DNA of 64,000 bases from NCBI GenBank assembly GCA_031178065.1, contig JAPSJS010000001.1, forward strand, positions 1 through 64,000, written 5' to 3'. A model generated the notes under the pieces. That model saw only the letters and a program-made list of their open reading frames with translations. It searched no databases and was not told the DNA's origin. The position numbers and the translations under genes are program-made. The DNA is from Altererythrobacter sp. Its GTDB lineage: Bacteria > Pseudomonadota > Alphaproteobacteria > Sphingomonadales > Sphingomonadaceae. Below are positions 33,351 to 43,659 of the stretch, piece by piece; the stretch's first letter is position 1, and each line of letters begins with the position of its first letter.

Positions 33351-34073
33351 TCAGAAATCCGCCGCGCGCTTGGCCGGGCCGAAACGGGCGACGAGGCTGT
33401 AGGCGGAGCCGACGAAATGCTGGCGCACCTGCGTGATCCCCTCATCCCCGCGCCAGGTGCGCCGCTCGACGAAGAGGCAGGGCGCTCCGGCTGGCAACTG
33501 CAACTGCGCGGCCACGCCGGCGTTGGCCGCGACCGAGGCGATCCGCGTCTCCGCCTCGGTCCAGGGAACGTGCTTGAGAAGCCATGCGCCCGGCGAATCG
33601 TCGCTGAACGGCTGGGCGGCCATCTCCGGCACCGCCGAGAGGCTCACCAGCCGCGCCTCGCAGGCGAGCGGCACGTCATCGGCAAAATGGACGCCCTCAA
33701 TCATCAGCAGCTCGCCATCTTCCGCCAGCCCGGCCTCGCGCGCTTGCGGCGTGCCCGGCGGCACGATCGTCCGCTCGGATAATTCGAAACGATAGCGCTG
33801 GCCCCGCTGCACGATCTCCAGCTCGAGATCGGGAATGTCGAGCATCATCGAATGGACTTTCGGACGAGCGACGAACGATCCCGCGCGCTTGCGCCGTTCG
33901 ATCAGTCCCCCGCCAGCAAGCGCCGAGAGCGCCTTGCTCACCGTCATTCGCGAGCAGCCGTAATGCTGCATCAGGTCGTGTTCGGTCGGCAGCCGCGAGC
34001 CGGGTGTGCGTACGCCGGTCAGGATGTCCGCCTCGATCTCGCTGCGGATCTTCTCGTGCAGTGGCAGGCTCAC
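33351..34073 (-). CDS. hutC: Histidine utilisation repressor HutC (GntR family)
   Basis: GntR/HutC regulator of 240 aa: winged helix-turn-helix (LHEKIRSEIEADILTGVRTPGSRLPTEHDLMQHYGCSRMTVSKALSAL) and a UTRA ligand domain (from about residue 80: GEQLLMIEGVHFADDVP-like segment, then WTEAETRIASV). In known systems HutC binds urocanate and releases hut promoters. GTG 34073 overlaps the HutF stop (GTGA); the track start at 34703 is an over-extension. Co-transcribed with hutF, so autoregulated. Confidence 0.93.
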   Translation of the reverse strand: MSLPLHEKIRSEIEADILTGVRTPGSRLPTEHDLMQHYGCSRMTVSKALSALAGGGLIERRKRAGSFVARPKVHSMMLDIPDLELEIVQRGQRYRFELSERTIVPPGTPQAREAGLAEDGELLMIEGVHFADDVPLACEARLVSLSAVPEMAAQPFSDDSPGAWLLKHVPWTEAETRIASVAANAGVAAQLQLPAGAPCLFVERRTWRGDEGITQVRQHFVGSAYSLVARFGPAKRAADF

Positions 34074-35452
34074 GCGATCAGCGCCCCGATCGCCTTGCGG
34101 TAGCGGGCCGCGACCGCGTCGCGCGCAACATGCCGGCCGCCGCTGACGAGCTTGTCGCCGCGCCGCCATACGCAATCGACAGCACCACGGCCGGCGGCAA
34201 ACAGGAATCCGTCGAGGATCGACGCGGCGGGCCGATCGGCAAGCGAGGGATGATCCGCGTCGAGGCTGACGAAGTCGGCTGCATTCCCGGCAGTCAGCCC
34301 GGCGGGTGCGCCTAGCGCCTGCGCCCCGCCTGCCAACGCTGCATCGAACAATGTCTGCCCGGTCGACCGATTGGCGCCCGACGCCATGACATTGCGCGAG
34401 CGCGCGGTCAGGCGCTGGCCATACTCGAGCCAGCGAAGCTCCTCCGTCATATCGATCAGCACGTTCGAATCCGACCCGATACCGATCCGCCCGCCAGCCG
34501 CGAGGAAAGCCGGAGCGGAAAACAGCCCGTCGCCCAGGTTGGCCTCGGTCACCGGACACAGGCCCGCGACGGCGCCGGTGGCCGCCAGGGCCGTCACCTC
34601 CGCCGGATCCATATGCGTCGCATGGATGAGGCACCAACGTGCATCGACTTCCGCATTGTCGAGCAGCCATTCCACGGGCCGCCGCCCGCTCCACGCCAGA
34701 CAATCGTCCACCTCGCGCACTTGCTCCGCGATGTGGATATGGACAGGCGCGGACCCGGCCATTTCCTGCAGCAGCCGCAACTCTTCCGCGGTGACCGCGC
34801 GAAGGCTGTGCGGCGCAATGCCGACGAGTGCATCGGGGAGCGCCGCTGCGGCTTCCCGAGCGGCTTCGAGCAGACGCGCGAAGCTGTCGGGATCATGGAC
34901 GAAGCGGCGCTGTCCCTCGCTCGCGGGAAGGCCACCAAATCCGCCGCGGGCGTAGAACACCGGCAGATGCGTCAGGGCGATGCCGGTCTCGGCGGCAGCC
35001 GCGACGATCCCATGCGTCAGCTCCGCGGGGTCGGCATAGGGTGCTCCGGCCGGGTCGTGATGGAGATAATGGAACTCGCCGACGCGGACGAAGCCGGTTT
35101 CCAGCATTTCGACGTAGGCGAGTGCGGCAATCGCGTGCAGCGCCTCGGCATCGATCCGGTCGACGAAGCGATACATGATCTCGCGCCAGGTCCAGAAGCT
35201 GTCGTCCCCCGCGCCGCGTGTCTCCGCCAGCCCGGCCATGCCGCGCTGGAAAGCATGGCTGTGGACATTGGGCATGCCGGGGATGCCGATCGCGTGGCGC
35301 TCGTCGGCCGGAGCCGGATCGGCCGCGGCTTCGACTGCCGCGATAACCCCATCCTCGACGGCAAGGCGCACGTTCTCGGCCCAGCCGCCGGGCAGCAGGG
35401 CGCGGCCGAAATGTATCGTGTGCCGGCGTGCAGGGGGTGCGTCGTGGCTCAT
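34070..35452 (-). CDS. hutF: Formimidoylglutamate deiminase HutF
   Basis: Amidohydrolase of 460 aa that converts N-formimidoyl-L-glutamate to N-formyl-L-glutamate and ammonia. Metal-site segments include [19 protein letters not shown], then [28 protein letters not shown] and [16 protein letters not shown] 35452 (MSHDAPPAR) is preferred over 35476. With HutG in the opposite operon it forms the two-step route from formimidoylglutamate to glutamate. Confidence 0.94.
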   Translation of the reverse strand: MSHDAPPARRHTIHFGRALLPGGWAENVRLAVEDGVIAAVEAAADPAPADERHAIGIPGMPNVHSHAFQRGMAGLAETRGAGDDSFWTWREIMYRFVDRIDAEALHAIAALAYVEMLETGFVRVGEFHYLHHDPAGAPYADPAELTHGIVAAAAETGIALTHLPVFYARGGFGGLPASEGQRRFVHDPDSFARLLEAAREAAAALPDALVGIAPHSLRAVTAEELRLLQEMAGSAPVHIHIAEQVREVDDCLAWSGRRPVEWLLDNAEVDARWCLIHATHMDPAEVTALAATGAVAGLCPVTEANLGDGLFSAPAFLAAGGRIGIGSDSNVLIDMTEELRWLEYGQRLTARSRNVMASGANRSTGQTLFDAALAGGAQALGAPAGLTAGNAADFVSLDADHPSLADRPAASILDGFLFAAGRGAVDCVWRRGDKLVSGGRHVARDAVAARYRKAIGALIA

Positions 35453-35535
35453 TCGCGGGCCTCTCGAAGTCGTCAATTATGTCTATACATTATGGACGAT
35501 CAATGCAATCTATTGCCGCGAAGGAGACTCGGGCA
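35453..35535. promoter_or_regulatory. Divergent hut promoter with candidate HutC operator
   Basis: This 83-bp gap between hutF and hutI contains the near-palindrome ATGTCTATACAT (35479-35490) inside an AT-rich stretch. TGTxTATACA-like inverted repeats are the usual form of HutC sites, so one bound repressor could close both hut arms. AAGGAG lies 10 bases before the hutI ATG. Confidence 0.6.
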
Positions 35536-36744
35536 ATGCGATGCGACAGGTTGTGGCGCAATGCACGGCTGGCCACGATGGCGGGGCCCGGCCTCGGGCT
35601 GGTGGAGGCCGGCCTCGTCGCTTCGTGCGATGGCACGATCGTTTACGCCGGAGCGGAGCAGGACGCGCCCTCGTTCGAAGCCGATGAGACGATCGACTGC
35701 GAAGGCCGCTGGATCACGCCGGGCCTGATCGACTGCCACACGCATCTGGTTCACGGCGGAAACCGCGCGCGCGAATTCGAAATGCGGCTGGCGGGCGCGT
35801 CGTACGAGGAGATCGCCCGCGCAGGCGGCGGTATCGTCTCCACCATGCAGGCGACCCGCGCCGCCAGCGAGGACGAGCTCGTCGACAGCGCCCTCCCCCG
35901 CCTCGACGCCATGATCGCCGAGGGCGTGACCACGGTCGAGATCAAGTCGGGTTACGGCCTTAATACCGACAGCGAAATCCGCATGCTGCGCGCCGCACGC
36001 CGGCTGGGCGAAGTGCGCCCGGTACGCGTCGCCGCGACATTCCTGGGAGCTCACGCGCTGCCGCCCGAACATGCCGATGATGCGGATGAGTATATCGCGC
36101 GGGTCGCCAATGAGATGATCCCTGAAATCGCGCGCCTGGGCCTTGCCGATGCCGTCGACGCCTTCTGCGAAGGGATCGGCTTCACGGCCGAGCAGACAGC
36201 CCGTGTGTTCGACGCTGCAGCCCGCGCGGGCCTGCGAGTGAAACTCCATGCAGAGCAGCTTTCGAACCAGCACGGCGCGGCGCTGGCGGCGCAGTACGGC
36301 GCGCTCTCCGCCGATCATCTCGAGCACCTCGACGAAGCTGGCGTCGCTGCGATGGCGCGCGCAGGGACGGTCGCGACCCTGCTTCCCGGTGCGTTCTATT
36401 TCATGCGCGAGACCCGCCTGCCGCCGGTCGACGCCTTGCGCGCGGCGGGGGTGAAGATCGCTCTCGCGACCGACTGCAATCCCGGCACCTCGCCGCTCAC
36501 CTCGCCGCTGCTGGCGATGAACATGGGGGCGACGATGTTCCGCCTGACGGTCGAGGAATGTCTGCTCGGCATGACGCGTCACGCCGCCACCGCGCTCGGC
36601 CTTTCGCACGAAGTCGGAACGCTCGACGCGGGAAAGCGCTGCGACCTCGCGATCTGGGACGTCGAGCATCCGGCCGAGCTTGTCTATCGCATGGGGTTCA
36701 ATCCGCTTCATGCCCGCATCTGGAGTGGCCGATGGCCGATCTGA
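35536..36744 (+). CDS. hutI: Imidazolonepropionase HutI
   Basis: Third enzyme of histidine degradation: hydrolyses 4-imidazolone-5-propionate to N-formimidoyl-L-glutamate. 402 aa, amidohydrolase fold with metal motif [18 protein letters not shown], then [28 protein letters not shown] and [15 protein letters not shown] 35536 is chosen because a Shine-Dalgarno AAGGAG precedes it and the family starts there. It overlaps hutH by 13 bases. Confidence 0.95.
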   Translation: MRCDRLWRNARLATMAGPGLGLVEAGLVASCDGTIVYAGAEQDAPSFEADETIDCEGRWITPGLIDCHTHLVHGGNRAREFEMRLAGASYEEIARAGGGIVSTMQATRAASEDELVDSALPRLDAMIAEGVTTVEIKSGYGLNTDSEIRMLRAARRLGEVRPVRVAATFLGAHALPPEHADDADEYIARVANEMIPEIARLGLADAVDAFCEGIGFTAEQTARVFDAAARAGLRVKLHAEQLSNQHGAALAAQYGALSADHLEHLDEAGVAAMARAGTVATLLPGAFYFMRETRLPPVDALRAAGVKIALATDCNPGTSPLTSPLLAMNMGATMFRLTVEECLLGMTRHAATALGLSHEVGTLDAGKRCDLAIWDVEHPAELVYRMGFNPLHARIWSGRWPI

Positions 36745-38261
36745 TTCTCGTCCCCGGCGCGGTTTCGCTCGCCGACTGGCGCGCCATCTATCGCGGCGCC
36801 GCCCCCAAGCTCGATTCCGCCTGCGCGCCGCGCATTGCCGAAAGCGCCGCGGCGGTGGGGCGCATTCTCGCGCACGGCGATCCGGTCTACGGCATCAACA
36901 CCGGCTTCGGGAAGCTGGCGAGCGTGCGCATCGGCGACAGCGATCTCGCGGCGCTCCAGCGCAATATCGTCCTCAGTCACGCCGCAGGCACTGGCGCGCC
37001 TTCGCCGGTGCCGGTGGTGCGGCTGATGATGGCGCTCAAGCTTGCGAGCCTCGCACAAGGCGCGTCGGGCGTGCGGCCCGAGACGGTGACGCTGCTCGAA
37101 ACGATGCTCGTGAAGGGGCTGACGCCGGTGATCCCGTCGCAGGGCTCGGTCGGCGCAAGTGGCGATCTCGCGCCGCTCGCGCATATGGCCGCGGCGATGA
37201 TCGGCGTGGGCGAGATCGCACTGGCGGGCGAGCGCCTGCCTGCCGTCGAAGCCCTCGCCCGCGCCGGGCTTGCCCCGCTGGAGCTTGCGGCGAAGGAAGG
37301 GCTGGCGCTGCTCAACGGCACGCAGTTCTCGACCGCCAATGCGCTCGCCGCGCTATTCGAGGCGGAGACGCTGTTCACCGCAGCGCTCGTTACCGGCGCG
37401 CTCTCCACAGAAGCGGCGAAAGGCTCCGACACTCCTTTCGATCGGCGTATTCACGAGCTGCGGCAGCATCGCGGACAGATCGAGGTCGCGGCCGCGCTGC
37501 GCGGCCTGATGGCCGGGTCCGCGATCCGCGCCAGCCATCTCGAAGGCGATACGCGCGTGCAGGACCCTTACTGCCTGCGCTGCCAGCCGCAGGTGATGGG
37601 CGCCGCGCTCGACCTGCTGCGCCAGGCCGCGGCGACGCTGGAGATCGAGGCCAATGGCGTCTCCGACAATCCGCTGATCTTCCCCGATTCCGACGAGGCG
37701 CTGTCGGGCGGCAATTTTCACGCCGAGCCGGTCGCCTTCGCTGCCGACATGATCGCGCTCGCGCTGTGCGAGATCGGCTCGATCGCCGAGCGGCGGATCG
37801 CGATGCTCGTCGATCCGACGCTGTCGGGCCTGCCCGCCTTCCTGACGCCGCAGCCCGGGCTCAACTCGGGCTTCATGATTCCGCAGGTGACCGCCGCGGC
37901 GCTGGTCAGCGAGAACAAGCAGCGCGCCTATCCGGCGAGTGTAGATTCGATCCCCACTTCGGCCAATCAGGAGGATCACGTGTCGATGGCGGCACATGGC
38001 GCGCGGCGGCTTCTCGCGATGGCGGAGAATGCCAGCGCGGTGATCGGCATCGAGCTGCTCGCGGCGGCGCAGGGGTGCGATTTCCACGCCAGCCTGACCT
38101 CGTCCGACGCACTCGAGGCCGTGCGCGCCCTGCTGCGCGCGAAAGTGCCGATGCTCGACCACGACCGGCATTTCCACCCCGACATCGAAGCGGCCAACGC
38201 GCTGGTCCGGAGCGGCGCGGTGGCCGAGGCGGCGGGGCTGCCGCTGCCGGGGATCGCCTGA
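36732..38261 (+). CDS. hutH: Histidine ammonia-lyase HutH
   Basis: 509 aa; removes ammonia from L-histidine to give trans-urocanate, the first step. The self-made MIO cofactor motif Ala-Ser-Gly is present ([14 protein letters not shown], about residue 142), with NTGFGKLA early and the substrate-binding region [11 protein letters not shown] late. Start ATG 36732 is inside the hutI 3' end; the track start at 36558 is over-extended. TGATG overlap with hutG. Confidence 0.95.
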   Translation: MADLILVPGAVSLADWRAIYRGAAPKLDSACAPRIAESAAAVGRILAHGDPVYGINTGFGKLASVRIGDSDLAALQRNIVLSHAAGTGAPSPVPVVRLMMALKLASLAQGASGVRPETVTLLETMLVKGLTPVIPSQGSVGASGDLAPLAHMAAAMIGVGEIALAGERLPAVEALARAGLAPLELAAKEGLALLNGTQFSTANALAALFEAETLFTAALVTGALSTEAAKGSDTPFDRRIHELRQHRGQIEVAAALRGLMAGSAIRASHLEGDTRVQDPYCLRCQPQVMGAALDLLRQAAATLEIEANGVSDNPLIFPDSDEALSGGNFHAEPVAFAADMIALALCEIGSIAERRIAMLVDPTLSGLPAFLTPQPGLNSGFMIPQVTAAALVSENKQRAYPASVDSIPTSANQEDHVSMAAHGARRLLAMAENASAVIGIELLAAAQGCDFHASLTSSDALEAVRALLRAKVPMLDHDRHFHPDIEAANALVRSGAVAEAAGLPLPGIA

Positions 38262-39060
38262 TGGATTGGCTCAGCGTGCATCGCGGCGATGCGCCGCTGG
38301 TCGTCGCCTTTCCGCACGGCGGCACCGGACTGGCCGGGCTCTATGACACCTTCGTCTCGCCCTGGCGTGCGCGGCTCGACACCGACTGGTGGGTAGAGGA
38401 CCTCTACGCCTTCGTGCGCGTCCTCGGGGCAACCACGGTGGCGACCAGCATCTCGCGCAGCGTGATCGACATGAACCGCGACCCGTCGGGCGCCTCGCTC
38501 TATCCAGGGCAGGCGACGACCGAGCTTTGTCCGACCACGACCTTCGACGGCGACCCGCTCTATCGCGACGGCGGCCCGGATGCGGCGGAGATCGAGCGAC
38601 GCAAGCAAACCTTCTTCGAACCCTATCACGCGGCGCTGACCGCCGAGATCGAGCGGCTGGGCGCCTTGCACGGCCGCGTCGTTCTCTACGACGCTCACTC
38701 GATCCGCAGCCGTGTGCCGCGCCTGTTCTACGGCGAACTGCCGCAGTTCAACATCGGCACCAATGGCGGCACGACCTGCGCGAGCGAACTCGAAGCCGCC
38801 GTAACCGCGATCTGCGCATCGAGCGGCGAGAGCCATATCGTCAACGGCCGCTTCAAGGGCGGCTGGACAACGCGCCACTACGGCTGCCCCGAAGCCGGCG
38901 TCCATGCGATCCAGATGGAGCTCGCGATGCGCGGCTATATGGCCGAACCGCCCGCCCCTGATGAAACCAACTGGCCGAGCCCGCTCGACCCCGCGCCCGC
39001 GATCCTGCCGACGCTGCGGCAGGTGATCGCCGCCGCGCTCGACTTTGCGAAAGGACGACC

Positions 39061-39064
<4 letters not shown>
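38261..39064 (+). CDS. hutG: N-formylglutamate deformylase HutG
   Basis: 267 aa; hydrolyses N-formyl-L-glutamate to glutamate and formate, the last step of this branch. Family features: [11 protein letters not shown] near the start, [29 protein letters not shown] and [16 protein letters not shown]. Translationally coupled on both sides (TGATG with hutH, ATGA with hutU). Confidence 0.94.
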
Positions 39065-40743
<1,679 letters not shown>

Positions 40744-40755
40744 GAAGGGCGGCTC

Positions 40756-41322
40756 TCACCCCCCGCCCAATACCGCGCGCAGCCGCTGGCGTGCGCGGTA
40801 TAGCCGCGTCTCCACCGTCTTGACGGTGACGCCGAGCGCATCGGCAGCCTCCTGCTGCGACATCTCCTCCACGCCGCACAGCACGATAGCTTCGCGCAAC
40901 TTCGCGGGCAGTGCCGCCATCGCCGTCCGCACGCGCGACAACTCGTCCGCATCGATGGCATTCCGGTCGGGAGCGGGGATGTCGCCGGCGACGTGACTCG
41001 CGCTTTCGAGCGGCAAGGCCGAGGAGAAGAAGGCGCGCACCTTGCGCCGGCGCGCCCAGTCACGGCACTTATTGAGCGCGATCCGCGCGATCCACACGCG
41101 GAAGGGCCGCACTCCGTCATAGCGGCCGATCGCCTGGAATGCCGCGACGAAGGTTTCCTGGGTGAGATCGAGCGCTTCCGCCTCGTCGCCGATAGTGCTG
41201 CGGATCAACCGGAAGACCGGCGCCTTGTAGCGGCGGAGGAACTCCCGATAGGCGGACTGATCGTGGGATTTCGCCAGCGCGGCAAGTTCCCGGTCGCTAA
41301 GCTGGTCTAATGCGCGGTTCAC
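40756..41322 (-). CDS. ECF sigma factor, CnrH-like
   Basis: Extracytoplasmic-function sigma factor of 188 aa with region 2 (YREFLRRYKAPVFRLIRSTIGDEAEALDLTQETFVAAFQAI, then RVWIARIALNKCRDWAR) and region 4 (LPAKLREAIVLCGVEEMSQQEAADALGVTVKTVETRLYRARQRL). Last of three overlapping genes in the order small membrane protein, metal sensor, sigma, the same order as cnrYXH of Cupriavidus. It would be released when the periplasmic sensor meets metal; copAB is the nearest metal target in the window. Confidence 0.9.
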   Translation of the reverse strand: MNRALDQLSDRELAALAKSHDQSAYREFLRRYKAPVFRLIRSTIGDEAEALDLTQETFVAAFQAIGRYDGVRPFRVWIARIALNKCRDWARRRKVRAFFSSALPLESASHVAGDIPAPDRNAIDADELSRVRTAMAALPAKLREAIVLCGVEEMSQQEAADALGVTVKTVETRLYRARQRLRAVLGGG

Positions 41323-41759
41323 CGCGCGTCGGCGGTCAGCGCCTTGACCACGATGCCGTCGAACACTTTCGCCTGCTCCGGGTCCAGCACGTCGCGCATG
41401 GCAAAGAGGTGCTGCAGCGTTTCCTTCTGCAAAGCCCCCATCACCTGATGCGAATGGTCGATCGCCGAGGTGACTTCAGGGCCATAGCCGTGTTCGGCCT
41501 GTATCGCCTTCGCGAGCCGCACGTTGGCCGCGCGCATTTCCTGCTCGAGCGCTCGGTGGCGGGCGGCAAAGTCCGTCTCGATCTGCTCGAGCCGCGCCTG
41601 CTGCTCGGCCGTCAGCTCAAGCCGTTCGTGCAACTGAGCGTGAAGCTCGGTTTCGCTCGCCCGCGGTTGGTCGACGATCACCTGGCCGATAAACACGCCG
41701 GCCACCGCAGATACGAAGGCGACCAGTCCAACCACGAGCACCCGCTGAAACGATGTCAT
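41319..41759 (-). CDS. Periplasmic heavy-metal sensor, CnrX/Spy-like
   Basis: 146 aa, anchored by one N-terminal helix (VLVVGLVAFVSAVAGVFIG) with a periplasmic all-helical domain (LELTAEQQARLEQIETDFAARHRALEQEM). His40 and His44 (LHAQLH, H-x3-H) match the first metal-ligand pair of CnrX, and a later HSHQVM may supply others. ATG 41759 (MTSFQRV) overlaps the preceding stop (ATGA), and its own stop overlaps the sigma start. It should sense a divalent or copper ion and pass the signal to the small membrane protein. Confidence 0.8.
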   Translation of the reverse strand: MTSFQRVLVVGLVAFVSAVAGVFIGQVIVDQPRASETELHAQLHERLELTAEQQARLEQIETDFAARHRALEQEMRAANVRLAKAIQAEHGYGPEVTSAIDHSHQVMGALQKETLQHLFAMRDVLDPEQAKVFDGIVVKALTADAR

Positions 41760-42025
41760 CCGCGCGGTCCCATCGGTGCACAACATGCAAGTGGACTGTC
41801 CGGCACCAGCGGACTGAGCGAACTGGCGGCAATGGCAGGCTCCGGCATCGCAGCGCTCGCGAAGATGCCCCCGCCGAGCGAGGCGAACGCCGCCAGCAAC
41901 ACCAGCCGCCGCGTGAGCGCCGCCTCTTGCCTCCGCGTCAGGAGCCGATCGAGGATCGGCTGGTCGATCATGTCGAGCTGCGCCGGCAGCTCAGCAGTGC
42001 TCAAGATACGAACACGTTCTTCCAT
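41756..42025 (-). CDS. Small single-span membrane protein, candidate CnrY-like anti-sigma factor
   Basis: 89 aa: a soluble N-terminal stretch of about 40 residues (ERVRILSTAELPAQLDMIDQPILDRLLTRRQ), one transmembrane helix (LVLLAAFASLGGGIFASAAM) and a short periplasmic tail ending in LACCAPMG. Size, topology and position before the sensor and sigma genes match CnrY, which holds the sigma factor at the membrane. Sequence similarity to known anti-sigma families is not obvious by eye, so the call rests on context. Confidence 0.6.
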   Translation of the reverse strand: MEERVRILSTAELPAQLDMIDQPILDRLLTRRQEAALTRRLVLLAAFASLGGGIFASAAMPEPAIAASSLSPLVPDSPLACCAPMGPRG

Positions 42026-42213
42026 CGCACCTTCGCCCTTGCCTCAGTGCCTATACGCGCTGGCCAGCATGTCCCCTCGGGATCGGCACATTGGAATTAT
42101 GCAGTCATAACACATCGCTCGTCTACTCGAGCGCCGATCTGTCGAGACTTCGTACCGGAAAAGGGCTCATACAGATGCCCGCAGAACGCTCGGGCACCAC
42201 AGGCGCAGCCTGC
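42026..42213. other. Gap between metal-sensing operon and tRNA-Gly
   Basis: Contains no gene I can support. It should hold the leftward promoter of the sigma operon and the 3' end of the tRNA transcript. A self-complementary GCTCGTCTACTCGAGC stretch (near 42118-42133) is the only structure noticed. Confidence 0.4.
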
Positions 42214-42287
42214 TGGAGCGGGTGAAGGGAATCGAACCCTCGTCGTCAGCTTGGGAAGCTGCTGCTCTACCATTGAGCTACACCCGC
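42214..42287 (-). tRNA. tRNA-Gly(CCC)
   Basis: On the minus strand a 74-nt tRNA with acceptor GCGGGTG pairing with CACCCGC, D-arm GCTCAATGGTAGAGC, anticodon loop TTCCCAA (anticodon CCC, glycine), T-arm GAGGGTTCGATTCCCTTC and an encoded CCA end. The outermost anticodon-stem pair is G-A. No duplicate of its 3' end is visible at the phage side. Confidence 0.93.
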
Positions 42288-42311
42288 AAAGCGCTGATTT
42301 TCCGCGCTAAA

Positions 42312-42327
42312 TGTTCCACGTGGAGCA
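42312..42327. promoter_or_regulatory. parS-like site, one mismatch
   Basis: TGTTCCACGTGGAGCA differs by one base from the palindromic ParB site form TGTTCCACGTGGAACA seen in many bacteria. It lies in a gene-free stretch upstream of tRNA-Gly, where nothing would require it. A real parS would place this region toward the chromosome origin. Confidence 0.5.
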
Positions 42328-42331
42328 ATCC

Positions 42332-42363
42332 TTCCAACATTCTCAAAGTTGGAATTCCAACAT
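42332..42363. repeat. TTCCAACAT direct repeat with 14-bp palindrome
   Basis: Two copies of TTCCAACAT (42332-42340, 42355-42363) flank an inverted copy, giving the perfect palindrome GTTGGAATTCCAAC (42348-42361). It sits five bases from the parS-like site, upstream of the tRNA and downstream of the zinc-ribbon gene; regulatory or terminator function unknown. Confidence 0.6.
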
Positions 42364-42418
42364 GGATCCGCGCCAATCGTCCGAAAGGGCCGATCTGTCA
42401 AGGCAGCCGCGGCGAGAT

Positions 42419-42640
42419 CTAGCGTGGCAATGGCCCGATCCACTGCGCGCAGCTGCCGCACTTCGTGCAGCGGAAGTGGTCGAGCGCCGAATGCAGGTTC
42501 TTCGGCCATCCTTTATCGATGAAGCGGCAGAGCACCGGCCAATAAGGCAGCGTGTTCTTGTGTCCGCAGTAACAACGGACATCGATGTCCACGCGGAACC
42601 GCGAGAAGTCGCTCATCGACCGGATGACTTTGGTGCTCAT
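42419..42640 (-). CDS. Small zinc-ribbon-like protein
   Basis: 73 aa with two Cys knuckles, RCYCGH near residue 23 and CTKCGSC near residue 58, the layout of a small zinc ribbon; the middle (YWPVLCRFIDKGW) is otherwise unremarkable. No family recognised. It is divergent from the SRAP gene, and the 75-bp gap between them holds an SOS box 45 bp from its start, so it may be damage-inducible too. Confidence 0.55.
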   Translation of the reverse strand: MSTKVIRSMSDFSRFRVDIDVRCYCGHKNTLPYWPVLCRFIDKGWPKNLHSALDHFRCTKCGSCAQWIGPLPR

Positions 42641-42684
42641 GCCGCCATATTGAGAGCATCAACGCGAGTCGGCGCAAGCGGTTT

Positions 42685-42699
42685 GTTCCGCATTCGTTC
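42685..42699. promoter_or_regulatory. lexA box: Alphaproteobacterial LexA (SOS) box
   Basis: GTTCCGCATTCGTTC is an exact GTTC-N7-GTTC direct repeat, the LexA-binding form of alphaproteobacteria. It lies 17 bp before the apparent start of the SRAP gene, a family tied to the SOS response, and 45 bp from the divergent zinc-ribbon gene. Confidence 0.75.
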
Positions 42700-42715
42700 T
42701 CAAAGGAGCTCCGCC

Positions 42716-43321
42716 ATCTGTAACCTTTATCGCGCCTCCCGCTCGGTCGAGGAGATCGCCCGCCTCTTTCGCGTCGAGAGCACGATCGGCAATGCGGCCG
42801 AGGAGGTCTATCCGAAGTACTCGGGTTTGGTGATTGCCGAAGGACGGCTCCGCACCATGACGTGGGGATTCCCGCGCGAGCAGATCAGCAAAAAGACCGG
42901 CAAGCTGCTTAAGCCCACCGCCGTCAACAACGCCCGTTCGGACCAGCTCGTGAATCCATACGGCATGTGGCGCGACAGTTTCGAGCGCCGGCGTTGCCTG
43001 ATCCCGCTCACCGCATGGGCCGAAGCCGAGGGGTCCAGTGGTTCCATGACCCGCACCTGGCTAAGCCTGCCCGATCAGCCGATCTTCGCCTGCGCCGGGA
43101 TCTGGCGCGGCAGCGACGAGTGGGGCGACTGCTATTCGATGGTCATGACCGACGCGGTCGGGCCTGCGGCCGAGGTCCACGACCGAATGCCTGTCATCCT
43201 TCGGCCGGAGGATTACGACGTCTGGCAACATGCCGCGCCCGACGACGCACGCTCCCTTTGCGTCGGCTACACCGGCGACCTCGCAATCGACCGCACCAGC
43301 GCGCCCTGGCGGCCACGCTAG
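42716..43321 (+). CDS. SRAP (SOS response-associated peptidase, HMCES/YedK family), apparent AUC start
   Basis: 201 aa. The family acts on abasic sites in single-stranded DNA through an N-terminal Cys at position 2. Here CNLYRASRS is preceded by ATC, not ATG, yet AAAGGAG lies seven to eight bases before that ATC, exactly where a start is expected. Other active-site segments are intact: NNARSD (Asn/Arg), TAWAEAEG (Glu) and VHDRMPVIL (His). In-frame TTG further upstream would bury the Cys internally. So either AUC is used, with low efficiency, or the start codon is mutated or misread. An SOS box lies just upstream. Confidence 0.8.
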   Translation: MCNLYRASRSVEEIARLFRVESTIGNAAEEVYPKYSGLVIAEGRLRTMTWGFPREQISKKTGKLLKPTAVNNARSDQLVNPYGMWRDSFERRRCLIPLTAWAEAEGSSGSMTRTWLSLPDQPIFACAGIWRGSDEWGDCYSMVMTDAVGPAAEVHDRMPVILRPEDYDVWQHAAPDDARSLCVGYTGDLAIDRTSAPWRPR

Positions 43322-43339
43322 CCGCCGCCGCCCCAAGAC

Positions 43340-43374
43340 AGCGGGGCAGGCCGCATTGCGCTTCCTGCCCCGCT
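43340..43374. terminator. Bidirectional terminator-like hairpin
   Basis: AGCGGGGCAGG pairs perfectly with CCTGCCCCGCT around a 13-base loop between the rightward SRAP gene and the leftward phage lysis genes. Strong 11-bp stem, only two T after it; likely ends transcripts from both sides. Confidence 0.6.
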
Positions 43375-43392
43375 TCCCGGCCAGATTTCGGC

Positions 43393-43659
43393 CTATTCCG
43401 CTGCCGACTTAGGGCAGGCCGCGTGATAGCGGGCGTTGTGCTCGAGCTTCTCCTCGGTGCTCACGTCCGCGTCGTAGCGATTGCCCGGATCGTCAAGGTC
43501 CGCCGCCGGCGCCGCCCGGATCGGCAGCGGCCGGTCGACCAGGCACAGGCTCGACCGGGCGATATCGCTCGCAGCTGCTTTCGTATCCTGGTGCGCTGTC
43601 GTGCATGCACTGGCGATACTTGCGATCGCCAGTATCGTTGCGAATCTCATTGCCCGCAT
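43393..43659 (-). CDS. Small lipoprotein, candidate outer spanin (Rz1-like)
   Basis: About 88 aa with a lipoprotein signal (MRFATILAIASIASAC, lipobox ASAC) and a short periplasmic part with two further Cys. ATG 43659 has GGAG nine bases before it; 43668 and 43650 are alternatives. Most of it lies inside the 3' part of the preceding membrane-protein gene in another frame, the classic layout of Rz/Rz1 spanins, which fuse the two membranes at the last step of lysis. Confidence 0.6.
   Translation of the reverse strand: MRAMRFATILAIASIASACTTAHQDTKAAASDIARSSLCLVDRPLPIRAAPAADLDDPGNRYDADVSTEEKLEHNARYHAACPKSAAE

Noticed and set aside
42214-42287. tRNA-Gly as attachment site of the prophage
   Set aside because: The phage lies on the 5' side of the tRNA, with SRAP and other genes between; integration into tRNA 3' ends would put it on the other side, and no duplicated tRNA end is seen.
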